A stretch of DNA of 64,000 nucleotides from an unidentified bacterial endosymbiont (GTDB lineage: Bacteria > Pseudomonadota > Gammaproteobacteria > Enterobacterales > Enterobacteriaceae). Where the stretch lies: NCBI RefSeq assembly GCF_918797525.1, contig NZ_OU963893.1, positions 1,984,001-2,048,000 on the forward strand, in the 5' to 3' direction. Shown one piece after another: positions 21,412-31,437 of this stretch; position 1 is the stretch's first letter, and each line of letters starts with the position of its first letter. Position numbers and translations under genes: made by a program. The notes under the pieces were generated by a model. That model was given only the letters and a program-made list of their open reading frames with translations. It had not been told where the DNA came from and made no database searches.

Positions 21412-22434
21412 ATGAAAAAAATGTTGCGCGTTGTCCTCCTCCTCATTGTTGTGCTCGGCATCGCTGGCGGCGCAGGAGTGTGGAAAGTTCGCCAGCTGGC
21501 GGACAGCAAGATCCTGATTAAAGACGAGACGATTTTTACCCTTAAAGCAGGCACCGGCCGGCTGGCGCTGGGTAAGCAGTTACACAGCGACAAGATTATT
21601 AACCGTCCGCGCGTATTCCAGTGGTTACTGCGCGTTGAGCCTGAACTGGCTCATTTCAAAGCCGGTACCTATCGCTTCACCCCAGGCATGACCGTCAGAG
21701 AGATGCTGCACCTGCTGGAGAGCGGTAAAGAAGCCCAGTTTCCGCTGCGTTTTGTGGAAGGTATGCGCCTGAGCGATTACCTGAAACAGCTGCGAGACGC
21801 ACCGTATATTAAACACACGCTCAAAGATGACAGTTATCAGACGGTCGCTGAGGTGCTGAAATTCGAACATCCGGAATGGGTGGAAGGCTGGTTCTGGCCA
21901 GACACCTGGATGTATACGGCCGGGACGACCGACGTCGCTATCCTCAAGCGCGCGCATAATAAAATGGTCACGGCGGTTAACTCCGCGTGGGAAGGGCGCG
22001 CAGAGGGCCTGCCTTACAAAGACCAAAATCAGTTTGTTACCATGGCCTCTATCATTGAGAAAGAGACGGCCGTGGCGGAAGAGCGCGAGCGGGTGGCCTC
22101 GGTCTTCATCAACCGTCTGCGCATCGGCATGCGTTTGCAAACCGATCCTACCGTCATCTATGGCATGGGCGAACGCTACGCCGGGAGAATATCCCGAAAA
22201 GATCTGGAGACGCCAACGGCGTATAATACCTACGTGATAGGCGGTCTGCCGCCTGGGCCGATTGCAACGCCGGGCGAAGCGTCGCTGCATGCGGCCGCGC
22301 ACCCGGCGAAAACACCCTATCTCTATTTTGTGGCTGATGGAAAAGGGGGGCATACCTTTAATACCAACCTTGCCAGCCACAATCGCTCTGTTCAGGACTA
22401 TCTGAAGGCACTTAAGGAAAAAAATGCGCAGTAA
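21412..22434 (+). CDS. mltG: Endolytic murein transglycosylase MltG
   Basis: 340 residues (formerly YceG). A single N-terminal membrane segment ([18 protein letters not shown]) anchors a periplasmic domain that cuts nascent glycan strands and so ends their growth. A LysM-like subdomain lies near residues 45-100. The YceG catalytic region contains the active glutamate in [20 protein letters not shown], followed by [20 protein letters not shown]. It overlaps tmk by 11 bases. Confidence 0.96.
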   Translation: MKKMLRVVLLLIVVLGIAGGAGVWKVRQLADSKILIKDETIFTLKAGTGRLALGKQLHSDKIINRPRVFQWLLRVEPELAHFKAGTYRFTPGMTVREMLHLLESGKEAQFPLRFVEGMRLSDYLKQLRDAPYIKHTLKDDSYQTVAEVLKFEHPEWVEGWFWPDTWMYTAGTTDVAILKRAHNKMVTAVNSAWEGRAEGLPYKDQNQFVTMASIIEKETAVAEERERVASVFINRLRIGMRLQTDPTVIYGMGERYAGRISRKDLETPTAYNTYVIGGLPPGPIATPGEASLHAAAHPAKTPYLYFVADGKGGHTFNTNLASHNRSVQDYLKALKEKNAQ

Positions 22435-23065
22435 ATACATTGTCATTGAGGGGCTCGAAGGGGCGGGTAAAACCACCGCTCGTAACGTGGTGGTGGAGAC
22501 GCTTAACGCGCTTGGCGTGGCGGAGATGGTGTTTACCCGCGAGCCGGGCGGTACGCAGCTGGCTGAAAAATTACGCAGCCTGGTACTGGATATCAAATCC
22601 GTCGGCGACGAAGTTATCACTGACAAAGCCGAAGTGCTGATGTTCTACGCGGCGCGCGTTCAACTGGTGGAGACGGTGATCAAGCCAGCCCTGGCCGACG
22701 GCAAATGGGTCATTGGCGACCGTCACGACCTCTCGACACAGGCGTATCAGGGCGGCGGACGCGGTATTGACCAGACAATGTTGGCAACGCTTCGCGATGC
22801 GGTGCTCGGTGATTTCCGCCCCGACCTGACGCTCTATCTGGATGTGACGCCAGAGGTGGGCCTGAAGCGCGCCCGCGCCCGCGGCGAACTGGACCGCATT
22901 GAGCAAGAGTCTTTCGACTTTTTTAACCGCACACGTGCGCGTTATCTTGAACTGGCCGGACAGGACCGCTCTATTCTCACCATCGATGCGACACAAACTC
23001 TGGACGACGTGACGCGTTCAATTCAGAAAGCGATTACACGCTGGATACAGGAGCAGCAGGCATGA
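22424..23065 (+). CDS. tmk: Thymidylate kinase
   Basis: 213 residues. It phosphorylates dTMP to dTDP. The P-loop is [12 protein letters not shown] (about residues 8-19). The DR(H/Y) segment is [19 protein letters not shown], and the lid carries the arginines [12 protein letters not shown]. The ATG lies inside the end of mltG, and the stop overlaps the holB start (ATGA), so translation is coupled along the operon. Confidence 0.97.
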   Translation: MRSKYIVIEGLEGAGKTTARNVVVETLNALGVAEMVFTREPGGTQLAEKLRSLVLDIKSVGDEVITDKAEVLMFYAARVQLVETVIKPALADGKWVIGDRHDLSTQAYQGGGRGIDQTMLATLRDAVLGDFRPDLTLYLDVTPEVGLKRARARGELDRIEQESFDFFNRTRARYLELAGQDRSILTIDATQTLDDVTRSIQKAITRWIQEQQA

Positions 23066-24066
23066 AATGGTACCCATGGTTGCGCCCGCATTTTGAGCAG
23101 TTGATCAACAGCTACCAGGCTGGACGGGGGCATCATGCGTTACTGATTCAGGCGTTACCGGGGATGGGTGATGATGCGCTGATTTATGCCGTTACCCGTT
23201 TTCTGATGTGTCAGCAGCCGGAAGGACACAAAAGCTGCGGCAAATGCCGTGGCTGCCAGTTGATGCAGGCAGGCACACATCCTGACTACTACACGCTGGA
23301 GCCTGAAAAGGGCAAAAGTACGCTCGGCATTGACGCCGTTCGAGAGGTCAGTGAGAAATTATATGAACACGCGCGGCTCAACGGCGCAAAAGTCGTCTGG
23401 CTGCAAGATGCCGCGTTGCTTACCGAGGCCGCGGCTAACGCGCTGCTGAAAACGCTGGAAGAACCGCCGGTAAAGACATGGTTTTTACTCTCCTGCCGCG
23501 ATCCCGGGCGATTGCTTGCCACGCTGCGCAGCCGTTGTCGCGTTCATCACCTCTCCGTTCCTCCTGAACCCTGGGCTTTGAGCTGGCTTGAACGAGAAGT
23601 GACGGCGTCACAAGAGGCGGCACTGTCGGCGTTGCGCTTGTGCAGCGGCGCCCCCGCGGCCGCGCTGGCGTTGCTGCAGCCAGAGGTCTGGTCGCAGCGA
23701 GAGGCGCTTTGTCGCGCCGTTGAATTAGCCCTCGATAGCGCAGACTGGTTAAGCTTAGCGCTGGTGCTTAACGGTGAGCAGGTGGCCGAGCGTCTGCACT
23801 GGCTGGCCGCGCTGTTACTTGATGCTCTGAAGCTTCAGCAGGGCGCAACGCTTCTGACCAATCCCGACGTCTGGCCGTTGGTCAGTACCCTGGCAAACCG
23901 CCTGTCCGCAGCATCGTTACGCGCTATCCTGCACGATGTGTGCCAGAGCCGTGAGCAACTTTTAACCGTAACGGGTCTTAATCGCGAGCTTGTACTCACG
24001 GATCAGCTACTACGTATTGAACATTACCTGCAACCAGGCGACACACCGCCTGTTTCCCATCTCTGA
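23062..24066 (+). CDS. holB: DNA polymerase III subunit delta'
   Basis: 334 residues, the E. coli length. Delta' is the rigid stator of the clamp loader. It has an AAA+ fold without ATPase activity: a degenerate P-loop ([12 protein letters not shown]), a zinc-binding cysteine cluster ([20 protein letters not shown]), and the sensor-type ...[12 protein letters not shown]. The C-terminal third is the helical collar domain. It overlaps tmk and is followed by ycfH after 10 bases. Confidence 0.97.
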   Translation: MKWYPWLRPHFEQLINSYQAGRGHHALLIQALPGMGDDALIYAVTRFLMCQQPEGHKSCGKCRGCQLMQAGTHPDYYTLEPEKGKSTLGIDAVREVSEKLYEHARLNGAKVVWLQDAALLTEAAANALLKTLEEPPVKTWFLLSCRDPGRLLATLRSRCRVHHLSVPPEPWALSWLEREVTASQEAALSALRLCSGAPAAALALLQPEVWSQREALCRAVELALDSADWLSLALVLNGEQVAERLHWLAALLLDALKLQQGATLLTNPDVWPLVSTLANRLSAASLRAILHDVCQSREQLLTVTGLNRELVLTDQLLRIEHYLQPGDTPPVSHL

Positions 24067-24076
24067 GAGAGACATT

Positions 24077-24871
24077 ATGTTTTTAGTCGACTCACACTGC
24101 CATCTTGATGGCCTGGATTATCAATCTGTGCATAAAAACGTGGACGATGTGCTGGCAAAAGCCGCCGCCCGCGATGTGAAATTTTGCCTTGCCGTTGCGA
24201 CGACGCTGCCGGGCTATCGCGCCATGCGCGAGCTGGTAGGCGTTCGCGATAACGTGGCCTTCTCCTGTGGCGTTCACCCGCTCAATCAGGATGAAGAGTA
24301 CGAGGTGGAGGATTTACGCCGTCTGGCGGCGCAGCAGGGCGTGGTTGCGATGGGCGAAACCGGGCTGGACTATTTCTACACGCCGGAAACCAAACCACGT
24401 CAGCAGGCCTCCTTTCGACACCATATCCGCATCGGCCGGGAGCTTAATAAGCCGGTCATCGTCCATACCCGCGATGCGCGCGCCGATACGCTGGCGATCC
24501 TCAGGGAAGAAAACGTGACGGATTGCGGTGGCGTACTACACTGTTTCACAGAAGACAGAGAAACGGCGGGTAAGCTGCTTGATTTAGGTTTTTATATCTC
24601 GTTTTCGGGGATCGTGACGTTTCGTAACGCCGGGCAGTTGCGTGATGCCGCGCGTTATGTGCCGCTCGACCGGATCCTGGTGGAAACAGACTCGCCTTAT
24701 CTGGCGCCGGTACCGCATCGTGGTAAAGAGAATCAGCCAGCGATGACGAGAGATGTGGCTGAGTATATGGCCGTGCTGAAGGGGATCAGCGTTGAAGAGC
24801 TGGCTCGCGTCACAACGGATAACTTTGCCACCCTGTTCCATATCGATCCTACCCGGCTGCAATCTGTCTGA
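24077..24871 (+). CDS. ycfH: TatD-family metal-dependent hydrolase YcfH
   Basis: 264 residues from the ATG at 24077, which has GAGAGAGA before it. The longer frame from 23990 overlaps holB without support. The TIM-barrel metal site reads HCHLD near the N-terminus, then GETGLDYF, IVHTRDA, LHCFTE and ETDSPYLAPVPHRGKENQP. TatD relatives are metal-dependent DNases or hydrolases; the natural substrate of YcfH is not settled. It is the last gene of the pabC operon. Confidence 0.95.
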   Translation: MFLVDSHCHLDGLDYQSVHKNVDDVLAKAAARDVKFCLAVATTLPGYRAMRELVGVRDNVAFSCGVHPLNQDEEYEVEDLRRLAAQQGVVAMGETGLDYFYTPETKPRQQASFRHHIRIGRELNKPVIVHTRDARADTLAILREENVTDCGGVLHCFTEDRETAGKLLDLGFYISFSGIVTFRNAGQLRDAARYVPLDRILVETDSPYLAPVPHRGKENQPAMTRDVAEYMAVLKGISVEELARVTTDNFATLFHIDPTRLQSV

Positions 24872-24920
24872 GAGTTCTGTTTTTTTTTGGCTCGTAATTA
24901 ATAAGCAAAGCGAGTAAAGT

Positions 24921-24955
24921 TCACCGCCTCATTTGGGGCGGTGATGGTGTTTTTA
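24921..24955 (+). terminator. Terminator after ycfH
   Basis: TCACCGCCTC-ATTT-GGGGCGGTGA forms a strong stem, followed after five bases by GTTTTT. Confidence 0.75.
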
Positions 24956-25039
24956 GAAACATCCAGAAATGCTTATTGTAAATATGTGAAAGTTTTTCGA
25001 CCAACCTAAGCTGAAACGTGATAGCCGTCAAACAAACTC

Positions 25040-25168
25040 ACAGGGATTTATTTTACTCTGTGTAATAAATAAAGGGCGCTTAGATGTCCTGTCCACGGCG
25101 CGGCACTCCCCCCGGGCCAATGCGTGAAAGCGTAAAAAAAGCACAAATACTCAGGAGCACTCTCAATT
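25040..25168 (+). promoter_or_regulatory. ptsG leader: Mlc-type operator and SgrS pairing site
   Basis: An inverted repeat ATTTATT...AATAAAT (25046-25070) matches the position and AT-rich pattern of an Mlc operator at ptsG. Further on, CAAATACTCAGGAGCACTCT (25143-25162) spans the ribosome site. It matches the E. coli ptsG segment that pairs with the small RNA SgrS, whose seed contains UGAGUAUUGG, when sugar phosphates accumulate. Both assignments come from knowledge of E. coli ptsG. Confidence 0.7.
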
Positions 25169-26602
25169 ATGTTTAAGAATGCATTTGCTAACCTGCAAAA
25201 GGTCGGTAAATCGCTGATGCTGCCAGTATCCGTACTGCCTATCGCAGGTATCCTGCTGGGTGTCGGTTCTGCAAACTTCAGCTGGCTGCCAGCCGTAGTT
25301 TCTCATGTGATGGCGGAAGCAGGCGGTTCTGTTTTTGCTAACATGCCTCTGATCTTCGCTATCGGTGTTGCGCTGGGCTTCACCAATAACGACGGTGTCT
25401 CCGCGCTGGCTGCCGTGGTGGCCTACGGCATCATGGTTAAAACCATGGCTGTGGTTGCACCGCTGGTTCTGCATTTACCTGCTGAAGAGATTACGTCTCA
25501 ACACCTGGCGGACACCGGTGTTCTGGGCGGTATTATTGCCGGTGCGATTGCAGCGTACATGTTTAACCGCTTCTATCGTATCAAGCTGCCTGAGTATCTC
25601 GGCTTCTTTGCGGGCAAGCGTTTCGTGCCGATCATTTCTGGTCTGGCCGCGATTTTCATGGGCGTGATCCTCTCCTTCATCTGGCCACCGATCGGTTCCG
25701 TTATTCAGACCTTCTCTCAGTGGGCGGCTTACCAGAACCCGGTTGTCGCGTTTGGTATCTACGGCTTCATCGAACGTTGCCTGGTGCCGTTCGGTCTGCA
25801 CCATATCTGGAACGTTCCATTCCAGATGCAGATTGGTGAATATACTAACGCTGCAGGTCAGGTGTTCCACGGCGATATCCCTCGTTACATGGCAGGCGAC
25901 CCAACTGCAGGCAAACTGTCTGGCGGCTTCCTGTTTAAAATGTACGGCCTGCCGGCTGCTGCGATTGCCATCTGGCACTCTGCGAAGCCAGAGAACCGTG
26001 CGAAAGTGGGCGGCATCATGATCTCCGCCGCGTTGACCTCGTTCCTGACCGGTATCACTGAGCCGATCGAGTTCTCCTTCATGTTCGTTGCGCCAATACT
26101 GTACATCATTCACGCGGTACTGGCTGGCCTGGCGTTCCCAATTTGTATCCTGCTGGGTATGCGTGACGGTACGTCCTTCTCTCACGGCCTGATCGACTTC
26201 ATCGTCCTGTCGGGCAACAGCAGCAAACTGTGGCTGTTCCCTATCGTGGGTGCAGGCTACGCTGTTGTTTACTACACCGTCTTCCGCGTGCTTATCAAAG
26301 CGCTGGACCTGAAAACACCGGGTCGTGAAGAGGCGTCAGAAGAGACGAAAGCGGGCGCGACCAGTGAAATGGCGCCAGCGCTGATTGCTGCATTCGGTGG
26401 CAAAGATAACATCACTAACCTGGACGCGTGTATCACTCGTCTGCGCGTGAGCGTTGCTGACGTCGCAAAAGTTGACCAGCCTGGCCTGAAGAAATTAGGC
26501 GCAGCAGGCGTAGTTGTTGCAGGTTCTGGTGTTCAGGCAATCTTCGGTACCAAATCCGATAACCTGAAAACCGAAATGGATGAGTACATCCGCAACAGCT
26601 AA
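25169..26602 (+). CDS. ptsG: PTS glucose-specific EIICB component
   Basis: 477 residues, identical in length to E. coli PtsG. It takes up glucose and phosphorylates it during transport. The EIIC membrane domain fills about residues 1-380 (many hydrophobic segments; [20 protein letters not shown] and the [13 protein letters not shown] sugar-site motif). After the linker, the EIIB domain begins near 395. It has the phosphorylated cysteine (C421) in [11 protein letters not shown]. Messages are likely controlled by Mlc, CRP and SgrS. Confidence 0.98.
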   Translation: MFKNAFANLQKVGKSLMLPVSVLPIAGILLGVGSANFSWLPAVVSHVMAEAGGSVFANMPLIFAIGVALGFTNNDGVSALAAVVAYGIMVKTMAVVAPLVLHLPAEEITSQHLADTGVLGGIIAGAIAAYMFNRFYRIKLPEYLGFFAGKRFVPIISGLAAIFMGVILSFIWPPIGSVIQTFSQWAAYQNPVVAFGIYGFIERCLVPFGLHHIWNVPFQMQIGEYTNAAGQVFHGDIPRYMAGDPTAGKLSGGFLFKMYGLPAAAIAIWHSAKPENRAKVGGIMISAALTSFLTGITEPIEFSFMFVAPILYIIHAVLAGLAFPICILLGMRDGTSFSHGLIDFIVLSGNSSKLWLFPIVGAGYAVVYYTVFRVLIKALDLKTPGREEASEETKAGATSEMAPALIAAFGGKDNITNLDACITRLRVSVADVAKVDQPGLKKLGAAGVVVAGSGVQAIFGTKSDNLKTEMDEYIRNS

Positions 26603-26621
26603 GTGGTGAGCAGGGGAGACT

Positions 26622-26647
26622 AAGGCAGCCGAATGGCTGCCTTTTTT
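26622..26647 (+). terminator. Rho-independent terminator of ptsG
   Basis: AAGGCAGCC-GAAT-GGCTGCC followed by TTTTTT. Confidence 0.9.
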
Positions 26648-26662
26648 ACTGGCGACGCACAC

Positions 26663-26690
26663 AAAAAAGGGAGCCATTCGGCTCCCTTGT
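26663..26690 (-). terminator. Rho-independent terminator of fhuE
   Basis: Read on the minus strand, AAGGGAGCC-GAAT-GGCTCCC followed by TTTTTTT, 15 bases after the fhuE stop. It shares the GAAT loop and similar arms with the neighbouring ptsG terminator. Confidence 0.88.
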
Positions 26691-26704
26691 CCATCCTTGA
26701 CCCA

Positions 26705-28891
26705 TCAGAACTGATAGCTTGCGGTTACGCTAACGTTACGCGGATCGCCGTAAACCAGCGCGCCCTGAACGTTGGTATCATAGGTCTTATCAAACAGGTT
26801 ATTCAGATTACCCTGTACAGAGAAATTCTTCGTGACCTGATAGCGGGTAAACAGATCGACCAGCGCGTAGCTGCCTTGTTTAGCGCGCCAGGTGCCGTAA
26901 GGCGTTGCAACATCGCTGTAGACACTGTTTTGCCAGTTAACGCCACCGCCTACTGTGAGCGCAGGCAGAGCAGGCAGACGATAACGGGTAAACAGCTTAA
27001 CCGTAGTGCGCGGTAGGTACGGGTTGACGTCTTTTCCGTCGCTGTCCTGGGCAATAAAGCGTGTTGCGCCAAAGGTCATCTGCCAGTTATCGGTCAGCGC
27101 GCCGTTGAGTTCAAACTCCACGCCTTTACTCACGGTGCCGTCGGCGCCTTCGTACGCCGTATCGGTTGAACCCTGAATGATGCGCCCGGTGCTTTGCGCG
27201 ACATTATCCTGCTCAATACGGAAAATCGACAGGGTGGTGGTCAGGCGGCTATCCATCCAGTCTGACTTCAGGCCCACCTCGTAGTTATTGCCGGTAATGG
27301 GATCAAGATATCTACCGGAACTGTCGCGATAGTTCTGCGGCTGGAAGATAGAAGTATAGCTGGCGTATGCCGACCAGTTATCATCAATGTCGTAGACGAG
27401 TCCCGCATAGGGCGTGGTATGGTTTTTCTCCATGCCATAGGTCAGCGTGTCGATGCTCCAGTGGGTATAGCGGGCGCCAAGGATCAAATGCAGCGGGTCA
27501 GCTAATGAAATACGTGTCGCAGCGTACAGCGATTTCATGTTGGTTTTGTCGTCCTGAGCCAACGCCTGAGATCCCCACTGAGTTTCCGGGAAACGCCCAT
27601 CGTAATCGTAGAAACTACCGAACTCATCGGGGTAGACGTTGGCCCACGCGTTAGTGTAGCGGTTGGTTTGACGGCTCAGGCTGCCGCCGACCATGACGGT
27701 ATGCTGGCGACCAAAGAGATCGTATCCGCCATCGGCAAACAGATCGACAGCGTCGACTTTACGCTTACCGCTGTTCCAGCCCGTTCCGCCAATATAGCCA
27801 TAGTCAGGACCATAATTTGAATAAGGCCCGACCAGCATCCCCGTGGATTTATCCACGTAAGCATCGAGATACAAGGCTTTGCTGTCGAATTTCGCTTCGG
27901 TATGGGTGGCATTAAGGGTGGCCTGCCAGCTATCGGCAAAGCGCTGTTTGAAGGTGGTGAATACCTTATTGAACTCTTTGTCGTTGTAGGCCCAGTCAGG
28001 CGCAGTGCTGTGTGAGCGATCGTAGTGCCTTACGCTACCGTCGGTATTCCAGCGCGGTAAGCCGCCCCAGGTTTGGTTATTAACGTCAATGCGTTGATAC
28101 TCATAACCTGCTGAAAACGATGTGGTATCGCCCAGATCGGCATCGATAATGCCTGAGAAGAAGGTTCGTTTTTGATTGTAGTCATCGAGCCATGAGTCGT
28201 TATCCTGGTAGCCCGCTACGATACGACCACGCATATTGCCATCGTCCGTTAACGGGCTTTGCAGATCCATAACGTAGCGCTGTTTATTCCAGCTACCGTA
28301 CTCCGCAGAGAGATTACCTTTAAACTCGTGACTGGTAGCATGTTTTCGCACCATATTGATGGCAGCAGACGGGTTACCCGTTCCGGTCATCAAACCGGTT
28401 GCGCCACGTACAACCTCCACGCGTTCGAAAAGAGCCGTATCAGAGGCAGCATCACCCAAATTCCAGCGTGATTCAAAGTAGGTCGGGATGCCATCAATCA
28501 TGTAGTTGTCTATCTCGAAACCACGTGAGTAATAGCTGCTACGATCGGAATCGGCGGTGTTTTTACTGATCCCCATCGTGTTATCCATCACGTCTCCCAG
28601 CGTCTGTAACTGCTGGTCTTCCATGCGCTGTTGGCTAACGATAGTGACGGATTGCGGGATATCGCGCTGAACCATCTGCATTTTAGTGCCGATGGTCGTG
28701 GTTTTAACGCTGTAATCCTGGTCGCTGGATGATTCTGACGGAGAAGTACCGTCGACGACGAGTGTTTCCTCGTTTGTCGCGGCGAAACTTGCAGTAGGCA
28801 TCAATGCCATAGCAATGCAGGCTGCCAGCAACGAAGGTGTTGCGACAGGCTGGCGTTGCCCATCCCTGGTGTGATTAATGAAAGACATCAT
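26705..28891 (-). CDS. fhuE: FhuE, TonB-dependent receptor for coprogen-type ferric siderophores
   Basis: 728 residues from the ATG at 28891, with AAAGGG six bases upstream; a TTG one codon earlier is less likely. A signal peptide (ending ASFAA) and a TonB box region (EETLVVDG) lead into the plug domain (about residues 60-165: GTKMQMVQRDIPQSVTIVSQ). A 22-strand barrel follows, ending in SVTASYQF with the terminal Phe needed for outer-membrane insertion. It imports ferric coprogen and rhodotorulic acid in E. coli. A Fur-box candidate lies about 95 bases upstream. Confidence 0.95.
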   Translation of the reverse strand: MMSFINHTRDGQRQPVATPSLLAACIAMALMPTASFAATNEETLVVDGTSPSESSSDQDYSVKTTTIGTKMQMVQRDIPQSVTIVSQQRMEDQQLQTLGDVMDNTMGISKNTADSDRSSYYSRGFEIDNYMIDGIPTYFESRWNLGDAASDTALFERVEVVRGATGLMTGTGNPSAAINMVRKHATSHEFKGNLSAEYGSWNKQRYVMDLQSPLTDDGNMRGRIVAGYQDNDSWLDDYNQKRTFFSGIIDADLGDTTSFSAGYEYQRIDVNNQTWGGLPRWNTDGSVRHYDRSHSTAPDWAYNDKEFNKVFTTFKQRFADSWQATLNATHTEAKFDSKALYLDAYVDKSTGMLVGPYSNYGPDYGYIGGTGWNSGKRKVDAVDLFADGGYDLFGRQHTVMVGGSLSRQTNRYTNAWANVYPDEFGSFYDYDGRFPETQWGSQALAQDDKTNMKSLYAATRISLADPLHLILGARYTHWSIDTLTYGMEKNHTTPYAGLVYDIDDNWSAYASYTSIFQPQNYRDSSGRYLDPITGNNYEVGLKSDWMDSRLTTTLSIFRIEQDNVAQSTGRIIQGSTDTAYEGADGTVSKGVEFELNGALTDNWQMTFGATRFIAQDSDGKDVNPYLPRTTVKLFTRYRLPALPALTVGGGVNWQNSVYSDVATPYGTWRAKQGSYALVDLFTRYQVTKNFSVQGNLNNLFDKTYDTNVQGALVYGDPRNVSVTASYQF

Positions 28892-29239
28892 CAAACCCTT
28901 TCTGAATGGTGAAAGTTGTGTGCATCAGTCCCGCGAGTACGGGCTGAGGTCGTTTTCTATGTTTAAAATGCGCATGAAAATGCAAATGCGAAATATACGC
29001 ATTGTGATTAGCGCTGTAAACAGATGTTTCAAACGTAAATGAAATTATGTTTCAACGGTTTTACCCATGAGAGCGGTCACTCTCCAGCCAGCTAATGAGG
29101 AATAAGGAAAGAAATCGAGGGATAAAGTTGAAAGGACAAGAGAAACTCGCTCATACTCTTCAGTTGTGTCACACAATTGCACAGGCGTTTATTATAGAGC
29201 GGACGCATCACGCCAGATTAAACAAAAAAGGAAAAGGTC
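28892..29239. other. fhuE-hinT divergent intergenic region
   Basis: 348 bases without a gene, AT-rich. It holds the fhuE promoter with a Fur box (separate entry). On the hinT side is a dyad TTGTGT-CACACAA at about 29163-29175, followed by a TATTATA -10 candidate at about 29190. No open frame with coding character was seen. Confidence 0.6.
28985..29003 (-). promoter_or_regulatory. Fur box candidate for fhuE
   Basis: AATGCGAAATATACGCATT is a 19-base near-palindrome. It matches 14 of the 18 specified positions of the Fur pattern AATGAGAATNATTCTCATT. Iron-bound Fur would repress fhuE, as in E. coli. Confidence 0.65.
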
Positions 29240-29599
29240 ATGGCTGAAGAAACCATTTTCAGTAAAATTATTCGCCGCGAAATCCCGTCGGATATCGTCT
29301 ATCAGGATGAGCTGGTGACGGCTTTCCGCGACATTTCACCTCAGGCACCGACGCACATCCTTATTATTCCCAATATTCTGATTCCTACCGTCAATGACGT
29401 AAAAATCGAGCATGAAGTGGCGTTAGGTCGTATGCTCACTGTGGCCGCGAAAATTGCCCGGCAGGAAGGGATTGCGCAGGACGGTTACCGTCTGATCATG
29501 AACTGTAATCACCACGGTGGTCAGGAAGTCTATCATATCCACATGCATCTTCTGGGTGGCCGTCCACTGGGGCCGATGCTGGCACATAAAGGTCTTTAA
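29240..29599 (+). CDS. hinT: HinT, purine nucleoside phosphoramidase (HIT family)
   Basis: 119 residues. It hydrolyses adenosine phosphoramidates such as AMP-lysine. The histidine triad H99-I-H-M-H103 is intact ([18 protein letters not shown]), and the C-terminus ends GPMLAHKGL as in E. coli. The ribosome site AAAAAAGGAAAAGG precedes the ATG. It heads a run hinT-ycfL-lpoB-thiK-nagZ-ycfP with very short gaps. Confidence 0.97.
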   Translation: MAEETIFSKIIRREIPSDIVYQDELVTAFRDISPQAPTHILIIPNILIPTVNDVKIEHEVALGRMLTVAAKIARQEGIAQDGYRLIMNCNHHGGQEVYHIHMHLLGGRPLGPMLAHKGL

Positions 29600-29600
29600 C

Positions 29601-29975
29601 ATGTTTCGTGGGCGTATTGCAGCGCTGGTAATAGCAATGATGATGGTTGGGTGCAGTGCGCGTCCTGCAATCCCGGTCAGCGATGAACAGACCCTGGTGA
29701 TGGAGGCCACTGTACTGGCCGCAGGTATCACGGCAGAGCAGCCTGTGTTAACCATCAGTGAAATCCAGTCTTCTGCTTCTTCTACGCTCTTTAACGAAAG
29801 AAACGAGCCAGTGACGGTGCACTACCGTTTTTACTGGTATGACGTAAGAGGCCTTGAAATGCATCCACTTGAAGCGCCACGAAGCGTCACCCTTCCGGCC
29901 GGTAAATCGGTAACGCTCTATGGCAGCGCCAACTATTTGGGCGCACATAAGGTGAGACTTTATCTTTATTTGTAA
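29601..29975 (+). CDS. ycfL: YcfL family outer-membrane lipoprotein of unknown function
   Basis: 124 residues from the ATG at 29601, one base after the hinT stop. The signal ends in a lipobox (MMVGC), so the mature protein is a lipoprotein. The C-terminal part (TVHYRFYWYDVRGLEMHPLE, then GSANYLGAHKVRLYLYL) is strongly conserved with E. coli YcfL and has an immunoglobulin-like beta pattern. Function is unknown. It lies just before lpoB, which suggests an envelope role. Confidence 0.92.
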   Translation: MFRGRIAALVIAMMMVGCSARPAIPVSDEQTLVMEATVLAAGITAEQPVLTISEIQSSASSTLFNERNEPVTVHYRFYWYDVRGLEMHPLEAPRSVTLPAGKSVTLYGSANYLGAHKVRLYLYL

Positions 29976-29985
29976 GGGGTGAATC

Positions 29986-30624
29986 TTGATTAAAAATATG
30001 AGCCGTTATGCGCTCGTGACGGCATTTGCACTTTTTTTAGCCGGGTGTGTAACCCGTACCGATCAACCCGCACCTGTCGATGAGGTAAAACCGGGCACTG
30101 AGCAGCCCACTCAGCCGTTGCCAACCGTACCGTCCTTACCGTCGATTCCGGCACAGCCTGGCCCGATTGAACATCCGGATCAAACGTCCCAGCCAACGCC
30201 GCGCGTGCGTCACTATGACTGGAACGGTGCAATACAGCCGATGGTGAGCAAAATGCTGCAGGCACAGGGCGTCACCGCGGGCAGCGTGCTGCTGGTGGAT
30301 AGCGTAAATAACCGGACTAATGGTTCCCTGAATGCCGGGGAAGCGACGGATACGCTACGCACTGCGCTGGCTAATAACGGTAAGTTTACGCTGGTCTCAG
30401 CCCAGCAACTGGCGATAGCAAAACAGCAACTGGGTCTGTCGCCTCAGGACAGCCTCGGTTCGCGCAGCAAGGCGATGGGTCTTGCCCGCAACGTTGGCGC
30501 GCAGTACGTGCTTTACTCTAACGCCACCGGCAACGTGAATACGCCAGCCCTGCAAATGCAGCTGATGCTGGTTCAGACAGGCGAGATTATCTGGTCAGGT
30601 AAAGGTGCCGTTACGCAACAATAA
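29986..30624 (+). CDS. lpoB: LpoB, lipoprotein activator of penicillin-binding protein 1B
   Basis: 212 residues. LpoB reaches from the outer membrane through the wall to stimulate PBP1b. The TTG at 29986 is chosen because AAGGGG sits at the right distance; the ATG at 29998 would remove four residues. The lipobox is FLAGC. A Pro-rich flexible linker (about residues 25-70, [19 protein letters not shown]) precedes the globular domain ([16 protein letters not shown] to the end). The last 20 bases overlap thiK. Confidence 0.95.
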   Translation: MIKNMSRYALVTAFALFLAGCVTRTDQPAPVDEVKPGTEQPTQPLPTVPSLPSIPAQPGPIEHPDQTSQPTPRVRHYDWNGAIQPMVSKMLQAQGVTAGSVLLVDSVNNRTNGSLNAGEATDTLRTALANNGKFTLVSAQQLAIAKQQLGLSPQDSLGSRSKAMGLARNVGAQYVLYSNATGNVNTPALQMQLMLVQTGEIIWSGKGAVTQQ

Positions 30625-31426
30625 CCGCCCACGCGAAGTGATCCTGTCGCGTTATTTTCCGCAATATCGTCTTATCGCGCCGCAGGCCCACTCCGGGCTT
30701 GGCGGCGCGAGCGCTATTATTGCGCAGGGCGAGCAGCGTCTGGTTCTGCGCCATCATCACGATCTCCGCGCGCCAGCGTCGCATTTTCGTCGTCAGTTTC
30801 GCGCTCTCAAACGACTCCCGGCCGATCTCGTGCCAAAGCCTTCTTTTTATCGACAGGGCTGGATGGCCGTGGACTTTCTTGCGGGCGAGGTCAAAAACGA
30901 CCTGCCGGAAACGTTACCCCTTGCCGCTATGCTGTATCATCTGCATCGTCAACCCCGCCTGGGGTGGCGGGTCACGCTTTTGCCGTTGCTGGAACAGTAC
31001 TGGCAGCAAGCCGCACCGGACAGACGAACGCCGGAGTGGCTTGCCAGGCTAAAACGCCTGCGTAAAGCGGGAGAGCCGCGGCCATTACGGCTTTCACCCT
31101 TGCATATGGATGTTCACGCCGGAAATATTGTCCATACCGCAAGCGGGCTAAGGCTTATCGACTGGGAATACGCAGGCGACGGGGATGTGGCGCTGGAGCT
31201 GGCGGCGGTGTGGGCAGATAACGGCGTGCGCCAGCGGCTCATTGACGATTATGCAGCCCTTGCGAAGCTTAATGCGGACCGCCTGACACGCCAGGTGAGG
31301 CGCTGGCGACCCTGGGTATTAATGCTGATGGCGGGCTGGTTTGAAGTCCGCCTGCAGCAGTCGGGTGACAAACAATTTATCGCGCTGGCAGATGATGTCT
31401 GGCGTCAGTTACATACCAAAGGATAA
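30605..31426 (+). CDS. thiK: Thiamine kinase
   Basis: 273 residues starting at a GTG inside the end of lpoB. It phosphorylates thiamine for salvage. The aminoglycoside-phosphotransferase-like fold shows the catalytic loop [13 protein letters not shown] (the Asp/Asn pair) and the metal motif [11 protein letters not shown]. The N-lobe is more diverged from E. coli than the C-lobe. nagZ follows after 11 bases. Confidence 0.92.
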   Translation: MPLRNNNRPREVILSRYFPQYRLIAPQAHSGLGGASAIIAQGEQRLVLRHHHDLRAPASHFRRQFRALKRLPADLVPKPSFYRQGWMAVDFLAGEVKNDLPETLPLAAMLYHLHRQPRLGWRVTLLPLLEQYWQQAAPDRRTPEWLARLKRLRKAGEPRPLRLSPLHMDVHAGNIVHTASGLRLIDWEYAGDGDVALELAAVWADNGVRQRLIDDYAALAKLNADRLTRQVRRWRPWVLMLMAGWFEVRLQQSGDKQFIALADDVWRQLHTKG

Positions 31427-31437
31427 GAGAGGTTCGT

